Source of the DNA: Pseudomonadota bacterium
GTDB lineage: Bacteria; Pseudomonadota; Alphaproteobacteria; Elsterales; Elsteraceae
NCBI GenBank assembly: GCA_016195115.1
Contig: JACQAI010000677.1
Coordinates: forward strand, 1-7,127
Direction: 5' to 3'
DNA: 7,127 nucleotides
This document shows, piece after piece, positions 1-6,104 of this stretch (within the stretch, counting starts at the first letter, position 1; each line of letters opens with the position of its first letter). The translations under genes were made by a program, and so were the position numbers. The notes under the pieces were generated by a model, which saw nothing but the letters and a program-made list of their open reading frames with translations, searched no databases and was not told the DNA's origin.

Positions 1-371
1 AGCTCGTCGAGCTCGGCGTGCAGCCAGATCGAGGTCGCGCGCTCGTGGATCAGGGCGCGCGTGCGCGGATCCATGAACGCGCCGCCGCCGGTCGACAGCA
101 CGTGCACCGGGTTGTCGAGCAGCCGCGCGATCACCCGGCGCTCGCCGTCGCGGAACGCCGGCTCGCCGTGACGCGCGAAGATCTCCTCGATCGTCATGCC
201 GGCGGCCGCCTCGATCTCCTGGTCGGCATCGACGAACGGCAGGTTCAGGCGGGCGGCCAGCCGGCGGCCGACGCTCGACTTGCCGGCGCCCATCAGCCCG
301 ACCAGGACCAGGGTGCGGTCAGGATGGTAGGCGGGCGTCACCGGCGCATTGCGGCGGGTGCGGACCGTCAT
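1..371 (-). CDS. aroK: Shikimate kinase, 3' end cut by window edge
   Basis: Shikimate kinase phosphorylates the 3-hydroxyl of shikimate with ATP in the cytoplasm, a step of the chorismate (aromatic amino acid) pathway. The first 123 residues are present out of a usual 170-200. The Walker A loop GLMGAGKSS is at residues 25-33. The shikimate-binding region VDADQEIE follows at 47-54, with D50 in the place of the substrate-binding aspartate. The FRDGE segment with R74 matches the substrate-binding arginine, and STGGG at 93-97 is the glycine-rich substrate loop. The lid domain and the C-terminal adenine-binding part lie off the window. The ATG at 369-371 gives about 20 residues before the first beta strand, which is common in alphaproteobacteria; a GTG at codon 11 is an alternative start. 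The gene is divergent from the operon that contains xerD. In this group aroB often follows aroK, but that cannot be seen here. Identification is secure. Confidence 0.96.
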   Translation of the reverse strand, partial: MTVRTRRNAPVTPAYHPDRTLVLVGLMGAGKSSVGRRLAARLNLPFVDADQEIEAAAGMTIEEIFARHGEPAFRDGERRVIARLLDNPVHVLSTGGGAFMDPRTRALIHERATSIWLHAELDE

Positions 372-504
372 GGGACATTCTTCGGCTTGGGCAAGCTTGT
401 GGTAACCACGAGCGTTTGAGAAACTATGCGGCAATCGGCGGCCGCCGGGCAATCCACGTGCTGGGCTGCTCGGGCAAGCTCCTCATAGCGCGGAACTTTC
501 CGTC
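372..504. promoter_or_regulatory. Divergent intergenic region with palindrome cluster
   Basis: This 133-bp gap separates aroK (leftward) from the rightward operon, so promoters for both should lie here. It is visibly less GC-rich than its flanks. Three abutting short palindromes sit at 385-409: GCTTG-GG-CAAGC (385-396), CAAGCTTG (392-399) and GTGGT-A-ACCAC (399-409). They lie 14-38 bp upstream of the aroK start, where a promoter or operator would be expected. A weak rightward promoter-like pair is TTGTGG (398-403) and AACTAT (421-426), 17 bp apart, with about half of the consensus positions matched. A further small inverted repeat, CGGAA-CT-TTCCG, is at 491-502, just before the next start codon. 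No convincing gene is seen here. An open frame from 416 runs into the 629 gene but is better read as untranslated upstream sequence. Confidence 0.4.
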
Positions 505-648
505 ATGGCAAAGCGCGTCGGCTTGGTCCTCCTGGGAATCGCGATTCTGGTCATCGCCGGCGGCGGCGTGCTGTTGGCGAACTGGCAGATCCCAGCGCCC
601 ACCAAACATATGGAGAAGGTCATCCCGAATGACCGGTTCTCGCGCTGA
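505..648 (+). CDS. Small single-pass membrane protein, 47 aa, unknown function
   Basis: This short frame starts at ATG 505 and ends with TGA at 646-648. The N-terminus is MAKR, followed by an uninterrupted hydrophobic stretch at about residues 5-25 (VGLVLLGIAILVIAGGGVLL), which is one transmembrane helix. A polar tail ANWQIPAPTKHMEKVIPNDR follows at residues 25-44. The basic residues before the helix suggest N-inside, C-outside topology, so the tail would lie in the periplasm. The tail resembles a IPAP...EKVIPxDRF motif that I recall from short hypothetical proteins of alphaproteobacteria, but that is memory, not a search. The Shine-Dalgarno in front of it is weak. Its 3' end overlaps the next gene by 20 bp in another frame and contains that gene's ribosome binding site, which implies translational coupling. 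The function is unknown; its place suggests an envelope role together with its downstream neighbour. Confidence 0.75.
   Translation: MAKRVGLVLLGIAILVIAGGGVLLANWQIPAPTKHMEKVIPNDRFSR
612..619 (+). promoter_or_regulatory. Strong Shine-Dalgarno that sets the start at 629
   Basis: GGAGAAGG lies 9 nt before ATG 629 and is the best ribosome binding site on this strand in the window. It lies inside the coding sequence of the 47-residue protein. It argues for 629 as the true start of the long gene rather than upstream starts in the same frame (for example near 416), which have no such site and would put about 70 poorly structured residues before a good signal peptide. Confidence 0.7.
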
Positions 649-2569
649 GGCGCGCACGGTCCTGCGGCCGCTGATCGGCGGCGCGGCGGCGCTGCTGCTG
701 ATTGCCGGACTGTTGGGCGCGGCGGGCGCGCAGCAGCCGGTCGGCGCGCCCCTGCGCCTCGGTCCGCCCGGCGCCCCGCCGCCGCCTGCCGCCAGCCCCG
801 AGTCCGAGACCATCCAGCGCCTGCCGCCGCTGCCGGCGCGCCCGGCCGACGCCGACCCGAGCGCGCTGCCCCGCATCCCGCCGCTGCCCGCCTGGCCGTC
901 GCGCCCGATCGAGACGCGCCCGCCCGACGCGCGGCAGACCGAGACGCGGCCGGCCGACGCGCGCCCGTCGACCGAATCGGTCGAGATCGCGCCGCTCGCC
1001 ACGATCGACCCCGACAATCTCGGCACGCGCGCCGCAGCCGGCGATCCGTTCGTCCCCGAGCTGTGGGCGCGCACCCCGCGCGACGTCGCGACCGTGCTGC
1101 TGCAGCGGCTGCCGGGGGCGCTCGCATCGCCCGCGCTGCGCGATCTGCAACGCCGCCTGCTGATCGCCCAGGCCAAGGTGCCCGAGGGCAACCCGCCGGC
1201 CGGCGCGCCGCGCCTGATCGCGCTGCGCATCGCCAAGCTGATCGAGATGGGCGACCCCGAGGCCGCCGACGCCCTGCTCCGCGTCGTCCCGGCCAAGATC
1301 GACGACGAGCCGATCATGCGCGTGCGCGTCGACCATCAGTTCCTCGCCGGCAAGCGCGATGAGGCGTGCGCCGAGGTGACGCGCCAGCTCGCGCGCTTCA
1401 CCAACGTGTTCTGGCAGCAGGCGCAGGTCGCTTGCCAAGCCGCCGCGGGCCAGGGCGGGCCCGCCGGGCTCGGTGCCCAGCTGTTGCGCGAGCAGGGTTT
1501 CGACAACGCCGCGTTCTTCAATCTGGTCGAGCTCGCCGGCGGCGCCAAGAACCTGCCGCTCGACAAGCTCGGGCCGCTGACACCGGCGACCGTGGTGCTG
1601 CTGCGCGCGACCAAGCGCGACGTGCCGGCCGATACGCTGGCGGCCACCGCCCCGGGCGTGCTGCGCGCGCTCGCCCTGGCGCCCGAGATGCCGCTGCCGA
1701 CCCGGCTCGCCGCGGCCGAGCGCGCCGCCGCCCACGGCGCGCTGACGCCCGAGACCCTGGGTCAGATCTATCTCAGCCTCGAGGCGCCGCCGGCCGACAT
1801 CGCCAATGCCGCGGCGCTCGCCAAGTCCGACAAGAGCGCGCGCGCCCGCGCGCTGCTGTTCCGTGCCGTGCGCAACCAGACCAATCCGACGACGCGCACC
1901 GAGCTGATGCGCGCCGCCTTCGAGGCGTCGCGCGCCGCCGGGCTCTACGGCGCCGCCGCCGCGCTCTACCGGCCGCTGATCGAGGAGATCCCGCCGACCG
2001 CCGAGCTCGTGTGGTTCGCCGGCGAGGCCGCGCGCGCGCTGCTCGCGGCCGGCGCCAACGACCTGGCGCGGCGCTGGTACGATCTCGCCCGCGCGCGCGC
2101 CAACGTCGACGGCGAGGCCAACAAGCTGCAGGCCCAGCTGTGGGCGCTGTTCCACATCGCCGGCGCCGACGACACGCCGTTCGAGCCGGTGCGCCTGCTC
2201 GCCTGGTACGACGCCCAGGCGGCGCGCCCGCCGGCGGCGCTCAACGAGCGCGCGGTGCTGGTCTACGGCCTGTTCGGGGCGCTCGGCGAACGCGTGCCGT
2301 CGAGCGCCTGGCTGCCGCTCGCGGTCAACGCCGCCGACACGACGCGGCCGGTGCCCGGCACCGGCGTGCTGCTCGAGCTCGGCTCGGCAAGCACCGATGC
2401 GCGCTTCGGCGAGGCGATCGCGCTGACCGCGATGGCGATCGGGCCGCGCGACGTCGGGGCTGCCGGCACGCTCGCCTGCACCGGCATCACGGCGGCGCTG
2501 CGGGCGCTCGGGTTGCCGCAGGCGGCGCGCCGCTTCGCCCTCGAAGCCGCGCTCGCGGCCGGCGCATGA
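629..2569 (+). CDS. Exported proline-rich, TPR-like helical protein of unknown function
   Basis: The protein has 646 residues from ATG 629. Residues 1-34 look like a Sec signal peptide: arginines at 5, 9 and 13, a hydrophobic core LLLIAGLLGAAG, and a likely cleavage after AGA (34). Residues about 36-125 are proline-rich and low in complexity, with PPLPA repeated and a tandem decapeptide ETRPPDARQT / ETRPADARPS at 95-114. From about residue 130 to the end the chain is alanine-, leucine- and arginine-rich and predicted to be helical. Pairs of helices such as YGAAAALYRPLIEE and LARRWYDLARARA (about 437-492) look like TPR or HAT-type repeats, although I see no clean consensus. It probably acts in the periplasm, perhaps as a scaffold or cell-wall-linked protein. 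No catalytic motif is visible. It overlaps the microprotein upstream by 20 bp and xerD downstream by 4 bp. Similar proteins beside xerD in Rhodospirillales are usually annotated hypothetical; this is recollection. Confidence 0.85.
   Translation: MTGSRAEARTVLRPLIGGAAALLLIAGLLGAAGAQQPVGAPLRLGPPGAPPPPAASPESETIQRLPPLPARPADADPSALPRIPPLPAWPSRPIETRPPDARQTETRPADARPSTESVEIAPLATIDPDNLGTRAAAGDPFVPELWARTPRDVATVLLQRLPGALASPALRDLQRRLLIAQAKVPEGNPPAGAPRLIALRIAKLIEMGDPEAADALLRVVPAKIDDEPIMRVRVDHQFLAGKRDEACAEVTRQLARFTNVFWQQAQVACQAAAGQGGPAGLGAQLLREQGFDNAAFFNLVELAGGAKNLPLDKLGPLTPATVVLLRATKRDVPADTLAATAPGVLRALALAPEMPLPTRLAAAERAAAHGALTPETLGQIYLSLEAPPADIANAAALAKSDKSARARALLFRAVRNQTNPTTRTELMRAAFEASRAAGLYGAAAALYRPLIEEIPPTAELVWFAGEAARALLAAGANDLARRWYDLARARANVDGEANKLQAQLWALFHIAGADDTPFEPVRLLAWYDAQAARPPAALNERAVLVYGLFGALGERVPSSAWLPLAVNAADTTRPVPGTGVLLELGSASTDARFGEAIALTAMAIGPRDVGAAGTLACTGITAALRALGLPQAARRFALEAALAAGA
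911..970 (+). repeat. Two-copy 30-bp in-frame tandem repeat
   Basis: Two adjacent 30-bp units, 911-940 and 941-970, each begin with GAGACGCG and encode ETRPPDARQT and ETRPADARPS. Most differences are in the second half of the unit. The repeat lies in the proline-rich linker of the exported protein and keeps the frame, so changes in copy number would alter linker length only. Confidence 0.65.
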
Positions 2570-3480
2570 GCGCGCTGGCGGCCCACCTCGACGCCTTCAT
2601 CGAGATGCTGACGGTCGAGCGCGGCGCAAGCCCGCACACGCGTGCCGCCTATCGCCGCGATCTCGATGATTTCGCCGCATTCGCCGCGACGCGGGGCCAG
2701 TCGCTGGATGGCGGCGACGCCGCGGTGCTGCGCGCCTACCTCGCGAGCTTGAGCCGCGCCGGCTTCAGCCCGCGTACCACGGCGCGGCGGCTGTCGGCGC
2801 TGCGGCAGTATTTCCGCTTCGCCTATGCCGAGGGCTGGCGCCCCGACGATCCGACCGGCGCGCTCGACGGACCGCGGCTCGGCCAACCGCTGCCCAAGGT
2901 GCTCGACGCGACCGACATCACCGCGATGCTCGTGGCCGCCGCGGCGCGGCCGGCGCCGCACGGCGTGCGCCTGGTTGCGATCATCGAGATCCTCTACGCC
3001 TCGGGCATGCGCGTCTCCGAGCTGGTCGGGCTGCCGCTCGGCGCGGCGACGCGCGATCCCCAGACCCTGATCATCCGCGGCAAGGGCGCCAAGGAGCGCA
3101 TGGTGCCGCTGACCGATGCGGCGCGCGACGCGCTCAAGCGCTATCTCGAGGTCCGGCCGCGCTTCCTCGCCGAGGGCCAGACGTCGCGTTTCCTGTTCCC
3201 GGTGCCGGGCAAACCGGCGCCGCTCAGCCGCGTGCGCATCGGCCAGCTGCTCAAGGCGGTCGCGGCGGCAGCCGGCGTCGATCCCGCGACGGTGTCGCCG
3301 CACGTGCTGCGCCACGCCTTCGCGACCCATCTGCTCGAAGGCGGCGCCGATCTTCGGAGCGTCCAGCAGATGCTCGGCCACGCCGACATCGCGACGACGC
3401 AGATCTACACGCACGTCGCGGTGCCGCGGCTGAAATCGTTGGTCGCCAATCACCATCCGTTGGGCCGGCGCCGCGGTTGA
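2566..3480 (+). CDS. xerD: Site-specific tyrosine recombinase XerD
   Basis: XerD acts with XerC and FtsK at the dif site to resolve chromosome dimers before cell division. The 304-residue product has the normal family length. Residues about 5-90 form the SAM-like core-binding domain (ERGASPHTRAAYRRDLDDF, then SPRTTARRLSALRQYFRF). Residues about 110-295 are the catalytic domain. All six active-site residues are present: R149 (ASGMRVSEL), K173 (RGKGAKER), H246 and R249 (HVLRHAF), H272 (LGHADIATT) and the nucleophile Y281 (QIYTH). The spacing is almost the same as in E. coli XerD (R148, K172, H244, R247, H270, Y279). ATG 2566 overlaps the upstream stop as ATGA and has no clear Shine-Dalgarno, so translation is probably coupled. 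XerC is a paralogue; length, motif context and the accA neighbour favour XerD. Confidence 0.93.
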   Translation: MSALAAHLDAFIEMLTVERGASPHTRAAYRRDLDDFAAFAATRGQSLDGGDAAVLRAYLASLSRAGFSPRTTARRLSALRQYFRFAYAEGWRPDDPTGALDGPRLGQPLPKVLDATDITAMLVAAAARPAPHGVRLVAIIEILYASGMRVSELVGLPLGAATRDPQTLIIRGKGAKERMVPLTDAARDALKRYLEVRPRFLAEGQTSRFLFPVPGKPAPLSRVRIGQLLKAVAAAAGVDPATVSPHVLRHAFATHLLEGGADLRSVQQMLGHADIATTQIYTHVAVPRLKSLVANHHPLGRRRG

Positions 3481-3512
3481 CATTTGCCGCCCGTGCAGGC
3501 ACCAGACCCTCG

Positions 3513-4466
3513 ATGCGCACCTTCCTGGATTTCGAGAAGCCGATCGCCGAGCTCGAGGCCAAGATCGAGGAGCTGCGCCACGTCAGCGACCAGGGCACGC
3601 TCAACATCGCCGACGAGGTCGCCAAGCTCGAGGCCAAGACCGACCGGCTGCTGCGCCAGACCTACGCCAAGCTGACGGCGTGGCAGAAGGTCCAGGTCGC
3701 GCGGCATCCGGCGCGGCCGCACGGCCTCGACTATATCGGTCGGCTGATCGACGACTACACGCCGCTCGCCGGCGACCGCAGCTTCGGCGAGGATCGCGCG
3801 ATCGTCGGCGGGCTCGGCCGGTTCCGCGGCCGCGGCGTGGTCGTGATCGCGCACGAGAAGGGCGGCGACACCGCGGCCCGCGTGCAGCACAATTTCGGCA
3901 TGGCGCGGCCCGAGGGCTACCGCAAGGCGCGCCGGCTGATGGAGCTCGCCGACCGTTTCAGCTTGCCGGTCGTGACCTTGATCGACACCGCCGGCGCCTA
4001 TCCCGGGGTCGACGCCGAGGCGCGCGGCCAGGCCGAGGCGATCGCGCGCTCGATCGAGACCAGTCTCGGGCTCGGCGTGCCGCTGGTCTCGGCGATCATC
4101 GGCGAAGGCGGCTCGGGCGGCGCGATCGCGATCGCCGCCGGCAACACCGTGCTGATGCTCGAGCACGCGATCTATTCGGTGATCAGCCCCGAGGGCTGCG
4201 CCTCGATCCTGTGGCGCAGCGCCGAGCACGCCCAGGACGCCGCCGAGGCCCTCAAGCTGACGGCGCAGGACCTGCTGCGGCTCGAGGCGGTCGACCGCGT
4301 CATCCCCGAGCCGGTCGGCGGCGCCCATCGCAATCCCGACGCGACCATCCAGGCGGTCGGCGACGCGCTCGAGAACGCCCTCAAGCCGCTGCTCGCGCTC
4401 GACGCCGCCGCGCTCAAGGCGCAGCGCCGCGCCAAATTCCTGGCGATCGGCGGCAAGGGTCTGTAG
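3513..4466 (+). CDS. accA: Acetyl-CoA carboxylase carboxyltransferase, alpha subunit
   Basis: AccA pairs with AccD to move the carboxyl group from biotin on AccB to acetyl-CoA, making malonyl-CoA for fatty-acid synthesis in the cytoplasm. The product has 317 residues, close to the 319 of E. coli. It opens with the typical MRTFLDFEKPIAELEAKIEE and has two charged N-terminal helices. The carboxyltransferase core follows, with FGMARPEGYRKARRL, IDTAGAYPGVDAEARGQ (157-173), the glycine-rich GEGGSGGA (197-204) that shapes the active site, and VISPEGCASILW (223-234). IPEPVGGAHRNP is near the C-terminus. ATG 3513 fits the family N-terminus. An in-frame TTG at 3477 that overlaps the xerD stop would add 12 residues and is less likely. 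The gene lies 32 bp after xerD in the same direction, so cotranscription is probable. There is no obvious hairpin in the 27-bp gap to the converging antitoxin gene. Confidence 0.97.
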   Translation: MRTFLDFEKPIAELEAKIEELRHVSDQGTLNIADEVAKLEAKTDRLLRQTYAKLTAWQKVQVARHPARPHGLDYIGRLIDDYTPLAGDRSFGEDRAIVGGLGRFRGRGVVVIAHEKGGDTAARVQHNFGMARPEGYRKARRLMELADRFSLPVVTLIDTAGAYPGVDAEARGQAEAIARSIETSLGLGVPLVSAIIGEGGSGGAIAIAAGNTVLMLEHAIYSVISPEGCASILWRSAEHAQDAAEALKLTAQDLLRLEAVDRVIPEPVGGAHRNPDATIQAVGDALENALKPLLALDAAALKAQRRAKFLAIGGKGL

Positions 4467-4493
4467 CGGCGGCGTCTGCCTCGCGCGATGCCT

Positions 4494-4868
4494 TCAGGCC
4501 GCAGAAGCCGCCAGCAATCGGCGCATCGCCTGCGGGTCGCGTTCGATCGCCAACAGCAAGGCGCGCGCCGGCGCATCCGGCGTGCTGCGATGCTGCTCCC
4601 AGTCGCGCAGCGTCGTGACGGGCAGGTGAAATGCGGCCGCGAACTCGACCTGCGTCATGCCGAGACGCTGCCGTAACGCCTTGACGCGCGGAACCCGTCG
4701 CATTCGGGCCAGTTGAGCGGACGTCCGCGGATGGGCATCCGGATCGCTCCTCGCCGCCGCGACGACCTCTGCGTCGGTCATCGCTTTGAGCCGAGTCCAA
4801 TTGGTCTTACCCCGGGGGAGGCGTTCACCAGGTTTCACGGTCACCCGCGTAGTACCGGTCTTCCTCAT
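4494..4868 (-). CDS. XRE-family antitoxin, partner of the BrnT-type toxin
   Basis: From the ATG at 4866-4868 the product has 124 residues. Residues about 23-50 (NWTRLKAMTDAEV, then DPDAHP) resemble the N-terminal part of BrnA-type antitoxins. Residues about 60-95 are a helix-turn-helix of the XRE/Cro type: VKALRQRLGMTQVEFAAAF, then LPVTTLRDWEQ with the usual recognition-helix pattern. The rest is a short helical tail that ends LLAASAA. It should neutralise the toxin and bind its own promoter. The start is uncertain. ATG 4868 has GGAAAG 9 nt before it and overlaps the toxin gene by 44 bp. ATG 4913 lies further inside the toxin gene, and in-frame GTG codons at residues 9 and 11 are possible. 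Gene order is toxin first, antitoxin second, as in brnTA. The antitoxin role is inferred from pairing and family resemblance. Confidence 0.8.
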   Translation of the reverse strand: MRKTGTTRVTVKPGERLPRGKTNWTRLKAMTDAEVVAAARSDPDAHPRTSAQLARMRRVPRVKALRQRLGMTQVEFAAAFHLPVTTLRDWEQHRSTPDAPARALLLAIERDPQAMRRLLAASAA

Positions 4869-5112
4869 GCCGTGTTGCTTTCCGAGCCGAAATGATCCGA
4901 CACGTCGTTTCACCGCGTAACGTCAGGACCACGAATAGGACGGCACGATGGGCCATCCCGACGACTTGCGCCCGTTCTTCGGCACCCCGCGATCGTGGCT
5001 CGATATTCTCAAGCCGTGCCGGATCCTCCAGCGCCGCGATGGCGTCGAGGAAATCGACGCCGTGCTTGCGCCGGTTCGCGCGGGCCTTGGCGTCGTCCCA
5101 TTCGTAGTCCAC
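4825..5112 (-). CDS. brnT: BrnT-family (DUF497) ribonuclease toxin
   Basis: BrnT toxins are small RelE-fold ribonucleases that block translation when their antitoxin is lost. This 95-residue product has the family layout: YEWDDAKARANRRKHGVDF at residues 3-21, a DP turn at 30-31, EERAQVVG at 45-52, a hydrophobic strand AVLFVVLTL (57-65), and the signature RIISARKATRHEEDRYY at 72-88. The length is normal and no conserved block is missing. The start is GTG (5110-5112); a stop lies 9 codons upstream, no ATG lies between, and no clear Shine-Dalgarno is present, which may keep expression low. The antitoxin gene overlaps its 3' end. The converging accA and the upstream eamA are unrelated housekeeping or transport genes, so the pair is probably a mobile addition to this locus. 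Confidence 0.88.
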   Translation of the reverse strand: MDYEWDDAKARANRRKHGVDFLDAIAALEDPARLENIEPRSRGAEERAQVVGMAHRAVLFVVLTLRGETTCRIISARKATRHEEDRYYAGDRETW

Positions 5113-5141
5113 TAGTTGCAGACTACCGGATACCCGTAGTC
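5104..5141. promoter_or_regulatory. Candidate operator: alternating GTAGTC/GACTAC repeats at toxin start
   Basis: Three copies of one hexamer occur in alternating orientation: GTAGTC (5104-5109), GACTAC (5121-5126) and GTAGTC (5136-5141). The outer pair of 5121-5141 extends to arms GACTAC-x-GG and CC-x-GTAGTC around a 3-nt centre, with 8 of 9 arm positions complementary. This 21-bp dyad lies 9-29 bp before the GTG of the toxin gene, and the third copy covers its first codons. Position and symmetry fit autoregulation by the XRE antitoxin, as is usual for type II modules. A hairpin in the RNA between eamA and the toxin is the other reading. Confidence 0.5.
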
Positions 5142-5175
5142 ATCGCAACGCGGTCGAACGCGCTACCCCACAGCC

Positions 5176-6096
5176 TCATCCGGCGCGCCGCGGCTCGAAC
5201 AGCACGAGCGCGAGCGCGCTCACCACCAGCGCCAGCGCGATCAGGTCGTTGGGCTGGACCGTCTCGCCGGCGATCAGCGCGCTCGACAGCACGCCGACGC
5301 ACGGCGTCGCCAGCGCGCCGATTCCGAGGACCGCGGACGGCAACCGGTGGACCAGCGGAAACCACGCGAAGTAGGCGATCACGTTGGCGCCGAGAATCAT
5401 GTAGGCCAGCGCCGCCCAGCCGGTCGTCGGCACGGCGCCGAGCACAACGCTCGGCATCACCACGAGCCAGACGGCGATCAGCGGCGCGACCCCGACCAGG
5501 AGCTGCCAGCCGGCCATCGCGGCCAAGCCAAGCGGCCACGCCGCACGCTTGGTCCACACCGTGCCGAAGCCGAACCCCAGAGCGGCGATCAGGTTGAGGG
5601 CGATCCCGAGCGGCGCGTCGCGCACGTTGGGCAGGTGCTGGACCAGCAGCGCACCGACCGCGGCGACGCCCATTCCCAGCGCGACGGCGCGCCGGCGCGT
5701 GATCGGCTCGCCGAGCAGCCAGCGCGCGAACAGCGCCGCCCACAGCGTCATGGTGTAGATCAGCACCGAGCTGCGCCCGGCGCCGACGAAGTAGACGCCG
5801 TACGTCATGCCGATCTGCAGGACCGTCATGTTGCAGAACGACGCGATCGCGAAGTCGCCCCAGTGCGCCCGCGGCAAGCGGATGCGCTGGCCGGCCGCCA
5901 CGGCATAGCCCAGCAGCACGATGCCGCTCACCGTCATCACGACGCAGCGCAGGGTCAGCGGCTCGAACCACCGCATCGCCACGGCCATGATCGGATAGGC
6001 GGCGCCCCACACCAGCCACAAGGTCGCGAGCAGCGCGAGCGAGCCGAGCCCGACCGTGCCGACCGCGGGCAGCGACGTCGGGCGCGAGTTGATCAT
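5176..6096 (-). CDS. EamA/DMT-superfamily transporter
   Basis: The 306-residue product is an inner-membrane protein with about ten hydrophobic helices, at roughly 16-38, 46-68, 80-101, 106-127, 137-153, 161-182, 191-213, 221-245, 254-276 and 283-300. This is the two-times-five EamA repeat of the drug/metabolite transporter superfamily. Family features are the early LWLVWGAAYPIMAVAMRWFE, the LGEPITRR loop at the end of helix 4, and the matching IAGETVQPNDLIALALVV before helix 10. Members export amino acids, metabolites or toxic compounds; the substrate cannot be told from sequence. The start ATG at 6094-6096 lies 28 nt after the secA stop on the same strand, so it may be read through from secA or have its own promoter. 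Its Shine-Dalgarno is weak. The assignment to the family is firm, the specific function open. Confidence 0.9.
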   Translation of the reverse strand: MINSRPTSLPAVGTVGLGSLALLATLWLVWGAAYPIMAVAMRWFEPLTLRCVVMTVSGIVLLGYAVAAGQRIRLPRAHWGDFAIASFCNMTVLQIGMTYGVYFVGAGRSSVLIYTMTLWAALFARWLLGEPITRRRAVALGMGVAAVGALLVQHLPNVRDAPLGIALNLIAALGFGFGTVWTKRAAWPLGLAAMAGWQLLVGVAPLIAVWLVVMPSVVLGAVPTTGWAALAYMILGANVIAYFAWFPLVHRLPSAVLGIGALATPCVGVLSSALIAGETVQPNDLIALALVVSALALVLFEPRRAG

Positions 6097-6104
6097 TCAG
6101 GCGG

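Noticed and set aside
18..419. 133-residue plus-strand frame over aroK
   Set aside because: It is the antisense shadow of a shikimate kinase whose active-site motifs are all present on the minus strand.
416..628. N-terminal extension of the exported protein to 416
   Set aside because: The extra 71 residues would precede a good signal peptide and lack a ribosome binding site, while ATG 629 has GGAGAAGG 9 nt before it.
620..2155. 511-residue open frame on the minus strand opposite the exported-protein gene
   Set aside because: It is Arg/Gly/Ala-rich low-complexity translation typical of the antisense of GC-rich genes, with no domain or start signal, and the plus-strand gene has a signal peptide and a strong ribosome binding site.
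1366..2565. Extension of the xerD frame upstream to 1366, giving a 704-residue protein
   Set aside because: The upstream 400 residues are arginine-rich shadow translation of the exported-protein gene. The recognisable XerD N-terminus starts at ATG 2566 and the 304-residue length matches the family.
3450..4328. 292-residue minus-strand frame opposite accA
   Set aside because: It is a composition-driven shadow with no family motif; accA is unambiguous on the other strand.
4467..4493. Terminator between the converging accA and antitoxin genes
   Set aside because: The 27-bp gap shows no stem longer than about 3 bp and no T-run on either strand.
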